DNA of 49,140 bases, taken from the NCBI GenBank assembly GCA_033717875.1, contig JADDKJ010000026.1:1-49140 (forward strand). The letters run 5' to 3'. The DNA is from SBBG01 sp033717875 (lineage in GTDB: Bacteria > Pseudomonadota > Gammaproteobacteria > Ga0077554 > Ga007554). The notes beneath the pieces were generated by a model. That model worked only from the letters and a program-made list of their open reading frames with translations, was not told the DNA's origin and searched no databases. This document shows positions 8,153 through 15,451 of the stretch, piece by piece; positions within the stretch are counted from its first letter, which is position 1; each line of letters begins with the position of its first letter. Position numbers and translations under genes: made by a program.

Positions 8153-8222
8153 TTCCATCCTGGGATTTTCAGCGCATGCACTTCCATGCACCACGCGGAA
8201 GCGCTAATAAATCAGTGCTTCC
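8148..8222. repeat. Modular hairpin repeat family A, short copy
   Basis: AATAATTCCATCCTGG at 8148-8163 continues as GATTTTCAG and matches the outer hairpin of the repeats flanking lipA. It is followed by a small hairpin (GCATG/CATGC, 8174-8188) and then a 26-base palindrome (8197-8222, GGAAGCGCT...AGTGCTTCC). That palindrome has the same length as the last hairpin of those repeats. The two middle hairpins are absent. The copy sits between the ends of the convergent membrane-protein fragment and merR, overlapping both stop codons. Confidence 0.65.
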
Positions 8223-8655
8223 TAGGGATACCGCCAGGTTGAGCCGAGCCCCGCACGGCTTCAATAATAATACAATCGCTGGCGCTGGCTTTGCCTGCGC
8301 AGCACGTCGTTTTGCAGGTTTTCGACAGCCCTTGCAATTCCTGTTTGAGGTTTGTCAACTGATCGATTTTTTGCTGTATCGCCAACAAATTGCGATCCGC
8401 CATATCCACCACTTCCTGACAAGATGCCTGATCATCCGCCGAAAGATTTAATAACCCTTTCACCTCGGCAAGACTAAAACCCATCTGGCGCGCTTTGAGC
8501 ACAAAACGCAACTGCTGAATATGGGTTTGATTGTAGAGCCTGTGGCCGCCAGCAGAGCGTGGTGGTTTTGGAAGTATCCCTATTCGCTCGTAATATCGAA
8601 TTGTCTCTATAGGGCATCCTGTCACTTCCGAGAAGTCGCCAATTGAAAGTGCCAT
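8212..8655 (-). CDS. MerR-family heavy-metal-responsive regulator
   Basis: MerR-type activators bend promoters with long spacers when the inducer metal binds. The 147-residue protein has the N-terminal winged helix (SIGDFSEVTGCPIETIRYYERIGILP) and wing (RSAGGHRLYNQTHIQQLRFVLKARQMGFSLAEVK). A dimerisation helix follows. Cysteines resembling the MerR metal site are in ASCQEVV, in SKTCKTTCCAG and in SDCIIIEAV. I chose ATG 8655 (MALSIGDF); an earlier in-frame start would add ten residues that look non-native. The TonB receptor operon diverges from it, and a Cys-rich membrane protein fragment converges on it. A mercury-, cadmium- or zinc-like inducer is plausible but not decided by the sequence. 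Confidence 0.88.
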   Translation of the reverse strand: MALSIGDFSEVTGCPIETIRYYERIGILPKPPRSAGGHRLYNQTHIQQLRFVLKARQMGFSLAEVKGLLNLSADDQASCQEVVDMADRNLLAIQQKIDQLTNLKQELQGLSKTCKTTCCAGKASASDCIIIEAVRGSAQPGGIPRKH

Positions 8656-8725
8656 AAACCATCCCGAGAAATATGTTGATTCCAAGTTGGCTGGCCAAGC
8701 CGAAGGGCGTATGCCGCATAAGAAA

Positions 8726-8754
8726 CGTCTATGCTAACACATGATTTTTGTCAA
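8726..8754 (-). promoter_or_regulatory. Putative merR promoter
   Basis: On the minus strand TTGACA (8749-8754) is followed after 17 bases by TAGACG (8726-8731). The -35 box is perfect and the -10 is weak. It points toward merR, about 70 bp from its start codon. Confidence 0.4.
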
Positions 8755-8766
8755 CTTACAGCAGGG

Positions 8767-8783
8767 TGCGACATCCTGTCGCA
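8767..8783. promoter_or_regulatory. Inverted repeat TGCGACA-TCC-TGTCGCA
   Basis: Perfect 7-bp arms with a 3-bp centre, ~80 bp upstream of the TonB receptor start in the merR/receptor intergenic region. This is a candidate operator; the binding protein is unknown. It could equally be a dispersed repeat. Confidence 0.4.
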
Positions 8784-8861
8784 TTCCCACGCGATTCTTG
8801 CCCGTTTAACATGAATACCCTGGAAAGAAAAACCATCCAATCGTAGCCAGGGGATTTGATA

Positions 8862-10964
8862 ATGCAAAGAAAGCTTTTCTGCCTTTCGTTGGTAAGTTGC
8901 GCGGGGCTGGGGGGAGTCGCCATAGCCGCCGACTCAAGCACCGTGCCGACACTCGGAGAAATCACCGTCACGGGTACGCGCGAGGAGCGTCCGCTGGCGG
9001 AGACGCCCGCCACGATAGGCGTGATAAAAAGAAAGCAGCTCAAGGAACTCAGCCCCTCCCATCCCTCCCAGATCATGGGGCAGGTGCCCGGTGTGTGGGT
9101 CAACACCACCGGCGGCGAGGGACACATGACCGCCATCCGCCAGCCGCTCACCACCAGCCCCGTCTATCTGTTTCTGGAGGATGGCATCCCTACCCGCTCC
9201 ACTGGCTTTTTCAATCACAATGCCTTGTACGAAATCAACATACCGATGGCGGAAGGCATCGAGGTCACTAAGGGACCGGGCACGGCATTGTATGGCTCGG
9301 ATGCCATTGGCGGCATCATCAACGTGCTGACACGCCCTGCGCCGGCCAAGCCCGAGGCCGAGATCAGCCTGGAAGGCGGCGGATACGGCTGGCGACGGTT
9401 GCTGGCCACGGGCGGCAATACCGTGGGAGACAACGGCTGGCGCACCGATCTCAACCTCACCGCCACCGACGGCTGGCGCGATGCCACCAATTACGACCGC
9501 CAAAGCGGCACACTGCGCTGGGACCGGGTGTTTGGCAGCGATGCCTTGCTCAAGACCATCGCCACCTTCTCGAACATCGATCAACAGACCGCCGGCACAT
9601 CTACCCTCCTGGAAACCGATTACCGCGACAACCCCACGCTCAACTACACGCCGATCTCGTTGCGCAAGGTGAAGGCGTTCCGCCTGTCGAGCGCTTACGA
9701 CAAGGAGGTTGGCAACACCCTGGTGAGCATCACGCCCTATGTGCGCTATAACGAAATGGATCTGCTGCCGAACTGGGCGCTCACTTTTGATCCGACCATC
9801 AGCAATGTCCAGAACAAATCCATCGGCCTGGTCGCCAAATACCGCTACGATTTCGTTCCTTTGCGCACCCGTGTCATTGCCGGTGTCGATCTCGACTACA
9901 GTCCGGGCAGCCGCTTCGAGCAAAGCATCAACACCACCCGCAACGGCAGGACATTCACCGCCTATACCGTGGGACAAACGCTTTACGACTACGACGCGAC
10001 CTTCCGCGCCATCTCCCCCTACCTGCACACGGAGTTGTCACCCACCGAACGGCTGAGGCTGACGGCGGGCCTGAGGTACGATCATCTGGGTTACAAATAC
10101 GACAACAGACTCCCCGACAGCGACATTGTCATCAGACCGGCCAACATCCCGTTCAACATCACCTACCGGCACCCCTCGGACAGAACCGTCAGCTTCGACC
10201 GCCTCAGCCCGAAACTCGGCGCGACGTACGGCTTCACACCCGATACCAACGCCTTCGCCTCCTACAACCAGGCCTTTCGTGCCCCTTCGGAAGGCCAGTT
10301 GTTCCGTCCCGGCACCGCGCTGAACACGGTGGATCTCAAACCCGTCGTCGCCGACAGCTATGAGATCGGATTGCGATCCAAACTGTCCGAGGCGGCGAAC
10401 ATCGAACTGTCGGTCTACCGCATGACGAAACAGGACGACATCCTCAGTTATCGCGACCCGGTCACAGGAGCGACCCAGGCGGTCAATGCCGGCAAGACCC
10501 TGCATCGCGGCGTGGAAATGAAAATCGGCGCCGATCTCTCGCAACAAGTACGCTTCGACAGCAGTGTTTCCTACGCCAAACATTCCTATCAGGAATGGGC
10601 CGTCTCCGGCACTGCCGACTACAGCGGCAACGAGATCGAAACCGCGCCGCGGCTGATCGCCAACACCCGCCTGAGTTATGCGCCGCCACTGCTGAAGGGT
10701 GGCCGCCTGACGATGGAATGGGTCAAGCTCGGCAGCTACTGGATGGACGCCGCGAACACGCAGAAATACGACGGCCATGATCTGATCAACCTGCGCGCCT
10801 ATTACCCGGTGCGCACCCACTGGGAACTGTTCGGCAGCATCACCAACCTCGCCGACACGCGCTATGCCGAGACCACATCCTATACCACCACCCGAGGCCG
10901 CGAACTGGCACCCGGCATGCCGCGCACGTTTTATGCGGGGGTTCGTTACAACTGGAACAAATAG
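8862..10964 (+). CDS. TonB-dependent outer-membrane receptor
   Basis: This is a 22-stranded outer-membrane transporter driven by TonB-ExbB-ExbD. The protein has about 701 residues. It starts with a signal peptide (MQRKLFCLSLVSCAGLGGVAIA), then a TonB-box-like EITVTG near residue 35. The plug domain contains SQIMGQVPGVWV, EVTKGPGTALYGSDAIGGIINV (the classic plug signature) and then the barrel. It ends YAGVRYNWNK, an outer-membrane insertion signal with alternating aromatics. ATG 8862 is preferred over the TTG six bases earlier. Two secreted or periplasmic proteins follow closely, and the MerR regulator is upstream. The ligand is unknown; a metal or metal complex is suggested by neighbours only. 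Confidence 0.92.
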   Translation: MQRKLFCLSLVSCAGLGGVAIAADSSTVPTLGEITVTGTREERPLAETPATIGVIKRKQLKELSPSHPSQIMGQVPGVWVNTTGGEGHMTAIRQPLTTSPVYLFLEDGIPTRSTGFFNHNALYEINIPMAEGIEVTKGPGTALYGSDAIGGIINVLTRPAPAKPEAEISLEGGGYGWRRLLATGGNTVGDNGWRTDLNLTATDGWRDATNYDRQSGTLRWDRVFGSDALLKTIATFSNIDQQTAGTSTLLETDYRDNPTLNYTPISLRKVKAFRLSSAYDKEVGNTLVSITPYVRYNEMDLLPNWALTFDPTISNVQNKSIGLVAKYRYDFVPLRTRVIAGVDLDYSPGSRFEQSINTTRNGRTFTAYTVGQTLYDYDATFRAISPYLHTELSPTERLRLTAGLRYDHLGYKYDNRLPDSDIVIRPANIPFNITYRHPSDRTVSFDRLSPKLGATYGFTPDTNAFASYNQAFRAPSEGQLFRPGTALNTVDLKPVVADSYEIGLRSKLSEAANIELSVYRMTKQDDILSYRDPVTGATQAVNAGKTLHRGVEMKIGADLSQQVRFDSSVSYAKHSYQEWAVSGTADYSGNEIETAPRLIANTRLSYAPPLLKGGRLTMEWVKLGSYWMDAANTQKYDGHDLINLRAYYPVRTHWELFGSITNLADTRYAETTSYTTTRGRELAPGMPRTFYAGVRYNWNK

Positions 10965-10973
10965 GAAGGAAAC

Positions 10974-12188
10974 ATGCTGTCGCTCTTGATCCGCACCGCC
11001 CTGGCCCTGACGATGACGCTGACGACCGTGGCGCACGCCGAAGAACCGGTGAAGAAGAAACACGACATGGCCGTCATGTGGCAAACCGCGCTGACCAAGC
11101 CGCCCATTGCCGTATCCGCCGCATTCGACTCCAGTGGCCGGCTATGGCTGGCCAAAGTCGAAAACGGTTATGTGCTGGTCAGCCATTCCGACGACACAGG
11201 CAAAACTTTCAACCCGGCGGTGAAGGTCAATACAGCACCGGAGCGCATCGCGGCCGAAGGCGAGAACCGCCCCAAAGTCGCGGTGGCTGGCGACGGCACG
11301 GTTTACATCTCCTATACCGAACATCTCGACCAGCCCTTCAGCGGCAATGTGCGTTTCAGCCGCTCGCTGGACGGCGGCAAGAGCTTCTCCGTACCGATCA
11401 TCGTCAACGACAACCGCGAGACCATCAGCCATCGCTTCGACACGCTCGGCGTGGACGCGAAAGGAAAGATATATCTGGCCTGGCTCGACAAACGCGAGGC
11501 CAGCGCCGCGCAGAAAAGCGGCGAACGTTATGCCGGCGCGGCGCTGTATTACGCGGAATCGGACAATCGCGGCGACAGCTTCTCGACCAACAAACGGCTG
11601 GCCTCCAACACCTGCGAATGCTGCCGGGTGGCAATGGCGATGGACACCGATGACGTGCCGGTGATCTTCTGGCGCCACATCTATGACAACAATGTGCGCG
11701 ACCACGCCGTGCTCAGACTGGGCGGCAAGGGCGGCATGATGCGCGTCAACGAAGACAACTGGCAGATCGACGCCTGCCCGCATCACGGCGGCGCCATCTC
11801 CGTCGGCGGCGACGGCGCTTACCATGTCGTGTGGTTCACCAATGCGCCGCAGCGCAAAGGCTTGTTCTACGCCCGCTCCAGCGACCAGGGCAAGACCTTC
11901 TCGACACCCATGCCTTTCGGCGACCATCAAGCCCAGGCCGGCCATCCTCATGTGCTGGCACAGGGCGAGAATGTGTTCATCGCGTGGAAGGAGTTCGACG
12001 GCCAGCGCGCAGCGGTCTACGGCATGGCCTCACAAGACCAGGGCTCAAGCTGGTCGAAACCGGTCAGAGTGGCCGACACCGCCGGGGCCTCGGACCATCC
12101 GCTGCTCATTGGCAACGGCAAACGCGCCTTTCTCTCCTGGAACACGGTCAAGGAAGGGTGGCGGCTGATCGACGTGGCCGCGCCATGA
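10974..12188 (+). CDS. Secreted sialidase-like Asp-box protein with CxCC motif
   Basis: The 404-residue protein has a signal peptide (cleavage after TVAHA) and a six-bladed-propeller-like body. It carries at least five Asp-box turns: SHSDDTGKTF, SRSLDGGKSF, AESDNRGDSF, ARSSDQGKTF and ASQDQGSSW. Asp boxes mark sialidases and BNR proteins, but I see no sialidase catalytic set, so enzymatic activity is not claimed. It also has a NTCECCRVAM motif around residue 215 and DACPHHGG near residue 265, a Cys/His set that could bind a metal or haem-like ligand. It starts 9 bp after the receptor stop and overlaps the next gene (ATGA at 12185), so the three form one operon. Confidence 0.8.
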   Translation: MLSLLIRTALALTMTLTTVAHAEEPVKKKHDMAVMWQTALTKPPIAVSAAFDSSGRLWLAKVENGYVLVSHSDDTGKTFNPAVKVNTAPERIAAEGENRPKVAVAGDGTVYISYTEHLDQPFSGNVRFSRSLDGGKSFSVPIIVNDNRETISHRFDTLGVDAKGKIYLAWLDKREASAAQKSGERYAGAALYYAESDNRGDSFSTNKRLASNTCECCRVAMAMDTDDVPVIFWRHIYDNNVRDHAVLRLGGKGGMMRVNEDNWQIDACPHHGGAISVGGDGAYHVVWFTNAPQRKGLFYARSSDQGKTFSTPMPFGDHQAQAGHPHVLAQGENVFIAWKEFDGQRAAVYGMASQDQGSSWSKPVRVADTAGASDHPLLIGNGKRAFLSWNTVKEGWRLIDVAAP

Positions 12189-12724
12189 ACCGATCAACGC
12201 TTCTTGCCCTTTGCGTGGCATCCATCCTGACCTGCGGCATTTCACTCCCGGCCCAAGCCACCCCACCCGCCAAACCCTTCGTCGCTGGCAGCATGCAGCA
12301 GATCGTCGACGCCCGAAAAGGCAAACCGTTCATCCTGAGCCTCTGGTCGCTCGACTGCGTTTACTGTCCGGCGGAATTGAAGCTGCTATCGCAACTGAAA
12401 ACCAAGTACCCCAAGCTGGACATCGTGCTCATCGCCACCGACACCCCGGAACAAAACGCCGCCATCGCCGCCACACTCGACAAGCATCGCCTGCGGCACG
12501 CGGAAAGCTGGGTCTTCGCCGACGACTTCACCGAACGCTTGCGCTATGAAGTCGATCGCACTTGGCACGGCGAACTGCCGCGCGCTTACTTCTACGACAA
12601 GTCCGGCCTTGCGGCGGCGGTCAGCGGTCAATTGAAGGCGGGGGAGGTGGAACGATGGGTTCGGCAGCAATTGGACGCACGCCGGACCAGCAACCAGGGA
12701 ACCCCCGAAAAATCCAGTCCCTGA
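12185..12724 (+). CDS. Periplasmic thioredoxin-fold (TlpA-like) protein
   Basis: This 179-residue protein has a signal peptide (LCVASILTCGISLPAQA) and a thioredoxin-like domain with the active-site pair in LWSLDCVYCPAELKLL (CVYC, residues about 59-62). DIVLIATDTPEQ and the cis-Pro region ELPRAYFYDKSG follow. Such proteins reduce or isomerise disulfides, or keep metal-binding cysteines reduced in the periplasm. The gene overlaps the Asp-box protein by 4 bp. The upstream protein has a CECC motif, so maintaining those cysteines is an attractive but unproven job. Confidence 0.85.
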   Translation: MNRSTLLALCVASILTCGISLPAQATPPAKPFVAGSMQQIVDARKGKPFILSLWSLDCVYCPAELKLLSQLKTKYPKLDIVLIATDTPEQNAAIAATLDKHRLRHAESWVFADDFTERLRYEVDRTWHGELPRAYFYDKSGLAAAVSGQLKAGEVERWVRQQLDARRTSNQGTPEKSSP

Positions 12725-12806
12725 GTTTTTCAAGAGGCTAATTAAGGAAGAATCTTGGCTTGCCTTCTTTGGCAGGAGAGAAATCTGCTGGCCACTGTCT
12801 GAGAGG

Positions 12807-12835
12807 AGGCGGGGCGGGGGCGCCTCGCCCCGCCT
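12807..12835. terminator. GC-rich hairpin between tlpA-like gene and hpf
   Basis: Arms AGGCGGGGCG (12807-12816) and CGCCCCGCCT (12826-12835) pair perfectly with a 9-base loop. The position between convergent genes suits a bidirectional terminator. Neither side has a T-run directly after the stem, so function is uncertain. Confidence 0.4.
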
Positions 12836-12856
12836 ATCGCGGATAAAAAAACGTCC

Positions 12857-13183
12857 TCAATGCCCCTTCACATTGTCGCGCTGGCGCTGCGCGAAGTCCT
12901 GCAACTGCCGCCGCGCGGCATCGAAGGCGTCGCGAATCGCCACATAAAGATCCTCATGAGACTCACGCTTCACCACCAGCTCCGACCCCGGCACGGTCAG
13001 GTCGATGCGCACATTGTAGAGCGTCCCCTGGTGCTGGCTGCGATGCGGCGCCTCCACCAGCACACGGCAGCCCATGATGCTGTCGTAAAAGCTGTCCAGT
13101 TTCGCGGCCTTTTCACGGATGGAGGTTTCGGCGGTCTCGGAAAGGGAAACATCGCGCACAGTGATCTGCAAGGGCAATTTCAT
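12857..13183 (-). CDS. hpf: Ribosome hibernation promoting factor (HPF/RaiA family)
   Basis: HPF binds the 30S A/P-site region and holds ribosomes inactive in stationary phase. The 108-residue protein shows the beta-alpha-beta-beta-beta-alpha fold: MKLPLQITVRDVSLSETAETSIREKAAKLDSFYDSI, then YNVRIDLTVPGSELVVKRE, then DLYVAIRDAFDAARRQLQDF. It has the short form's length with no long C-terminal dimerisation domain. AAGGAG lies just upstream of the ATG. It converges on the TonB operon and is not obviously part of an rpoN operon here. Confidence 0.85.
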   Translation of the reverse strand: MKLPLQITVRDVSLSETAETSIREKAAKLDSFYDSIMGCRVLVEAPHRSQHQGTLYNVRIDLTVPGSELVVKRESHEDLYVAIRDAFDAARRQLQDFAQRQRDNVKGH

Positions 13184-13234
13184 AACGATCTCCTTGATTC
13201 TATGAGGGGTTTGTTCGTTGAATCAGTCTGGCAA

Positions 13235-13252
13235 GCAAAGAGATCTCTTTGC
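13235..13252. promoter_or_regulatory. Perfect 18-bp palindrome upstream of hpf
   Basis: GCAAAGAGATCTCTTTGC has no central gap and lies 52 bp upstream of the hpf start. It could be an operator for a dimeric regulator of hpf. No known consensus was recognised. Confidence 0.4.
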
Positions 13253-13274
13253 AAAGGGCTGAATTACAATGTTA

Positions 13275-13376
13275 AACCTAAAAACCTCGCTTGAAATCGT
13301 AGCGAGAATGACTAAGGCGCTGAAGATGGGCGTATTAGGCATTCGCAGTAGGTTTCAACCTGAGGATTTTTAGGTT
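13275..13376. repeat. Palindromic repeat family B, short copy
   Basis: Imperfect terminal inverted repeats (CCTAAAAACCTCGCTTGAAA and the complement of TTTCAACCTGAGGATTTTTAGG) enclose GTAGCGAGAATGACTAAGGC and ATTAGGCATTCGCAGTAG. The same blocks occur at 20905-21086, where an extra nested hairpin is inserted after GATGGGCG. In this copy both arms carry A where the other copy carries G (GAAA against GGAG), so stem pairing is kept. Confidence 0.75.
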
Positions 13377-13464
13377 AGGGTACATGAATCGCGGCCAATT
13401 CTCAAATGCGCCGGGCTTCCGCCAGCGCCATCTCAAGAACCAAAAATTTCCGCCGATACATAGC

Positions 13465-13494
13465 TTGAATTTAGGCAGCGTGTTCGGCTATAAA
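13465..13494 (+). promoter_or_regulatory. Putative sigma-70 promoter of the DUF6763-type gene
   Basis: TTGAAT (13465-13470) and TATAAA (13489-13494) are separated by 18 bases and lie ~100 bp upstream of the start at 13597. The rest of 13377-13596 shows no other gene or structure. Confidence 0.5.
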
Positions 13495-13596
13495 ATCACT
13501 ATGGCGAATGCAGGGTAAGGGATTACTCGCGGAGGCAAGACAGCCGGACACCATCATTCTCAGGTTCAACAGCTTGCAATTTGAAGGAGCAATACC

Positions 13597-13890
13597 ATGC
13601 CATCTCCATTCGAGCCCATCATAGGCGACTGGTACAAGATGCCCGACGGCGAAACATTCGAAGTGGTCGCCATCGACGAAAACGACGGCACCATCGATGT
13701 CCAGCATTACGACGGCACCGTGGAAGAATTCGACATAGACACCTGGAATACGCTGGAACTGGAAACCGCCTCTCCTCCCGAGGACCTGGCCGGCGCCTAC
13801 GATAATATTGACGGCGACGACTACCGGGGCCTGGATGACATGGATGCCATCAGCAGTGATTGGAGTGGTAACATGGATGACTTCGACTAA
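13597..13890 (+). CDS. Small acidic conserved protein (DUF6763-like)
   Basis: The 97-residue protein begins with the pattern IIGDWYKMPDGETFEVVAIDENDGTIDVQHYDGTVEEFDIDTW, which resembles the DUF6763 group of short gammaproteobacterial proteins. The second half is strongly acidic (DNIDGDDYRGLDDMD). There is a good ribosome-binding site (GAAGGAG) and a promoter-like pair upstream, so it is a real monocistronic gene. No function is known. No signal peptide or membrane segment is present. Confidence 0.75.
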   Translation: MPSPFEPIIGDWYKMPDGETFEVVAIDENDGTIDVQHYDGTVEEFDIDTWNTLELETASPPEDLAGAYDNIDGDDYRGLDDMDAISSDWSGNMDDFD

Positions 13891-14017
13891 GTCAGCGGTG
13901 TGCGTGCACCGGCAAGCTTGCGCAGGACAGAACAGCCTAAGGACATTGCGCTGCATGCCAGCTTGACTTCACCCCCAACCAACCCAAGGGAATGCCCGCT
14001 CGGCATAGCCAGGAATC

Positions 14018-14599
14018 ATGCCTTATAAAGGATTTCTAAGCGCTGCTGCCATTGCGCTCACCTTGATGGCGTTTTTCCCCTACATCCGCTCAATCATCAA
14101 CGACACCGTTAAACCGCATGTGTTTTCCTGGGTTATTTGGGGCACAACAACATTCGTGGTGTTTCTTGCGCAGATCAAGGACAACGGCGGCGCGGGGGCC
14201 TGGCCAATAGGTGTTTCGGCGAGTATCACACTATTCATTGCGCTATTGGCGTATATAAAAAGGGCTGATATCACGATCACCAGAACAGACTGGTGGTTTC
14301 TTGTCACGGCGATGTCTTCCTTGCCGTTCTGGTATTTCACCTCCGACCCCTTATGGGCGGTTGTGATTCTTACAATCGTCGATGTTCTGGGGTTTGGGCC
14401 AACCGTCAGGAAAGCCTATAATTTTCCGCATTCAGAATCATTGTTGTTTTTTGGCCTGTTCACAGCCCGTAACCTCATCGTCATTATGGCGCTAGAGAAC
14501 CACTCGGCGACGACGGTATTGTTTCCCGCTGTCATAGCGGCTGCATGCGCGTCGTTAATGCTAATGATCACTTACCGCAGGCGTGTGCTGCCGGCTTGA
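14018..14599 (+). CDS. Conserved multi-pass membrane protein, function unknown
   Basis: The 193-residue protein has about six or seven hydrophobic segments. They include ALTLMAFFPYIRSII, FSWVIWGTTTFVVFLAQI, ITLFIALLAYI, WWFLVTAMSSLPFWYF, LWAVVILTIVDVLGFGPTV and VLFPAVIAAACASLMLMI. The motif HVFSWVIWG and GPTVRKAYNFPHSES suggest a conserved family of unknown function, possibly of the two-triple-helix transporter type. The 3' end is followed 41 bp later by the PhzF-type gene, on the same strand. Confidence 0.65.
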   Translation: MPYKGFLSAAAIALTLMAFFPYIRSIINDTVKPHVFSWVIWGTTTFVVFLAQIKDNGGAGAWPIGVSASITLFIALLAYIKRADITITRTDWWFLVTAMSSLPFWYFTSDPLWAVVILTIVDVLGFGPTVRKAYNFPHSESLLFFGLFTARNLIVIMALENHSATTVLFPAVIAAACASLMLMITYRRRVLPA

Positions 14600-14640
14600 C
14601 GGCGTTAAGAAAACCCCAAGATGCTTTTCTGGAGATAGCC

Positions 14641-15420
14641 TTGAAACTCAAGCAATACCAGGTTGATGCCTTCACTGACAGGGTTTTCGGCGGCAATCCT
14701 GCCGCGGTGGTGCCTTTGTCATCGTGGCCGGACGATTCTCTTCTCCAGGCGATCGCCGAGGAAAACAATCTTTCCGAGACGGCATTCTTCGTTTCTTCCG
14801 AAAAAGGCTTCACACTGAGGTGGTTCACCCCGGTCAAAGAGGTTGATCTTTGCGGCCATGCGACCTTGGCGGCAGCGCATGTCATCTTTGAAATTCTTGG
14901 TTACGCCGAACAAGTCATCACCTTCGAAACGCGCAGCGGAGAGCTGTTCGTGGAAAGGAAGGGAAAGCGGTTGGAAATGGATTTCCCCGCCTGCCCACCG
15001 ACACCTTGCGAGCCGCCCACCGCTTTAGCGGAAGGACTTGGTCAGCGACCCATTGAAGTTTTGGCCGCCGACGATTACCTGGCGGTATTCGACAACGAAG
15101 CCACCATTCGCGCCCTCACGCCCAACCATGCGCTGCTGGGTCAGCTTGATTTACGCGGTGTCGCGGTCACCGCCCCCGGCACGGATGTTGATTTTGTCAG
15201 CCGTTTCTTTGCTCCCAAATTCGGCGTCCCTGAAGACCCCGTCACGGGTTCCGCCCATTGCGAACTTGCTCCTTACTGGGCCAATCGATTGGGCAAAAAC
15301 ATCCTGAACGCCAAACAGGTTTCCAGGCGCGGAGGTAACATCACTTGCGAGGTCAAATCCGGCCGCGTGGCGTTGTCAGGGTATGCGGTCACGTTCATGG
15401 AGGCAGAAATTGCCTTTTAA
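14641..15420 (+). CDS. PhzF-family isomerase-like protein
   Basis: The 259-residue protein belongs to the PhzF/diaminopimelate-epimerase-like fold. It shows the family start LKQYQVDAFTDRVFGGNPAAVV and the catalytic Glu region EENNLSETAFFV. DLCGHATLAAAHVIFE and the C-terminal GVPEDPVTGSAHC loop, which shapes the active site, follow. I chose TTG 14641 because GGAGATAG stands just before it and it aligns with the usual MKLKQYQVDAF start; no ATG fits. There is no phenazine pathway nearby, so the substrate is unknown, as for most members. Confidence 0.85.
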   Translation: MKLKQYQVDAFTDRVFGGNPAAVVPLSSWPDDSLLQAIAEENNLSETAFFVSSEKGFTLRWFTPVKEVDLCGHATLAAAHVIFEILGYAEQVITFETRSGELFVERKGKRLEMDFPACPPTPCEPPTALAEGLGQRPIEVLAADDYLAVFDNEATIRALTPNHALLGQLDLRGVAVTAPGTDVDFVSRFFAPKFGVPEDPVTGSAHCELAPYWANRLGKNILNAKQVSRRGGNITCEVKSGRVALSGYAVTFMEAEIAF

Positions 15421-15451
15421 AGCCAATACTGTTCAGTATGTATACACTGCA

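Noticed and set aside
8934..10028. 364-residue minus-strand frame in the TonB receptor
   Set aside because: The receptor shows signal peptide, plug and barrel motifs on the plus strand.
10974..12188. Annotation of the Asp-box protein as a functional sialidase
   Set aside because: Asp boxes are structural; the arginine triad and nucleophilic Tyr/Glu of sialidases could not be located.
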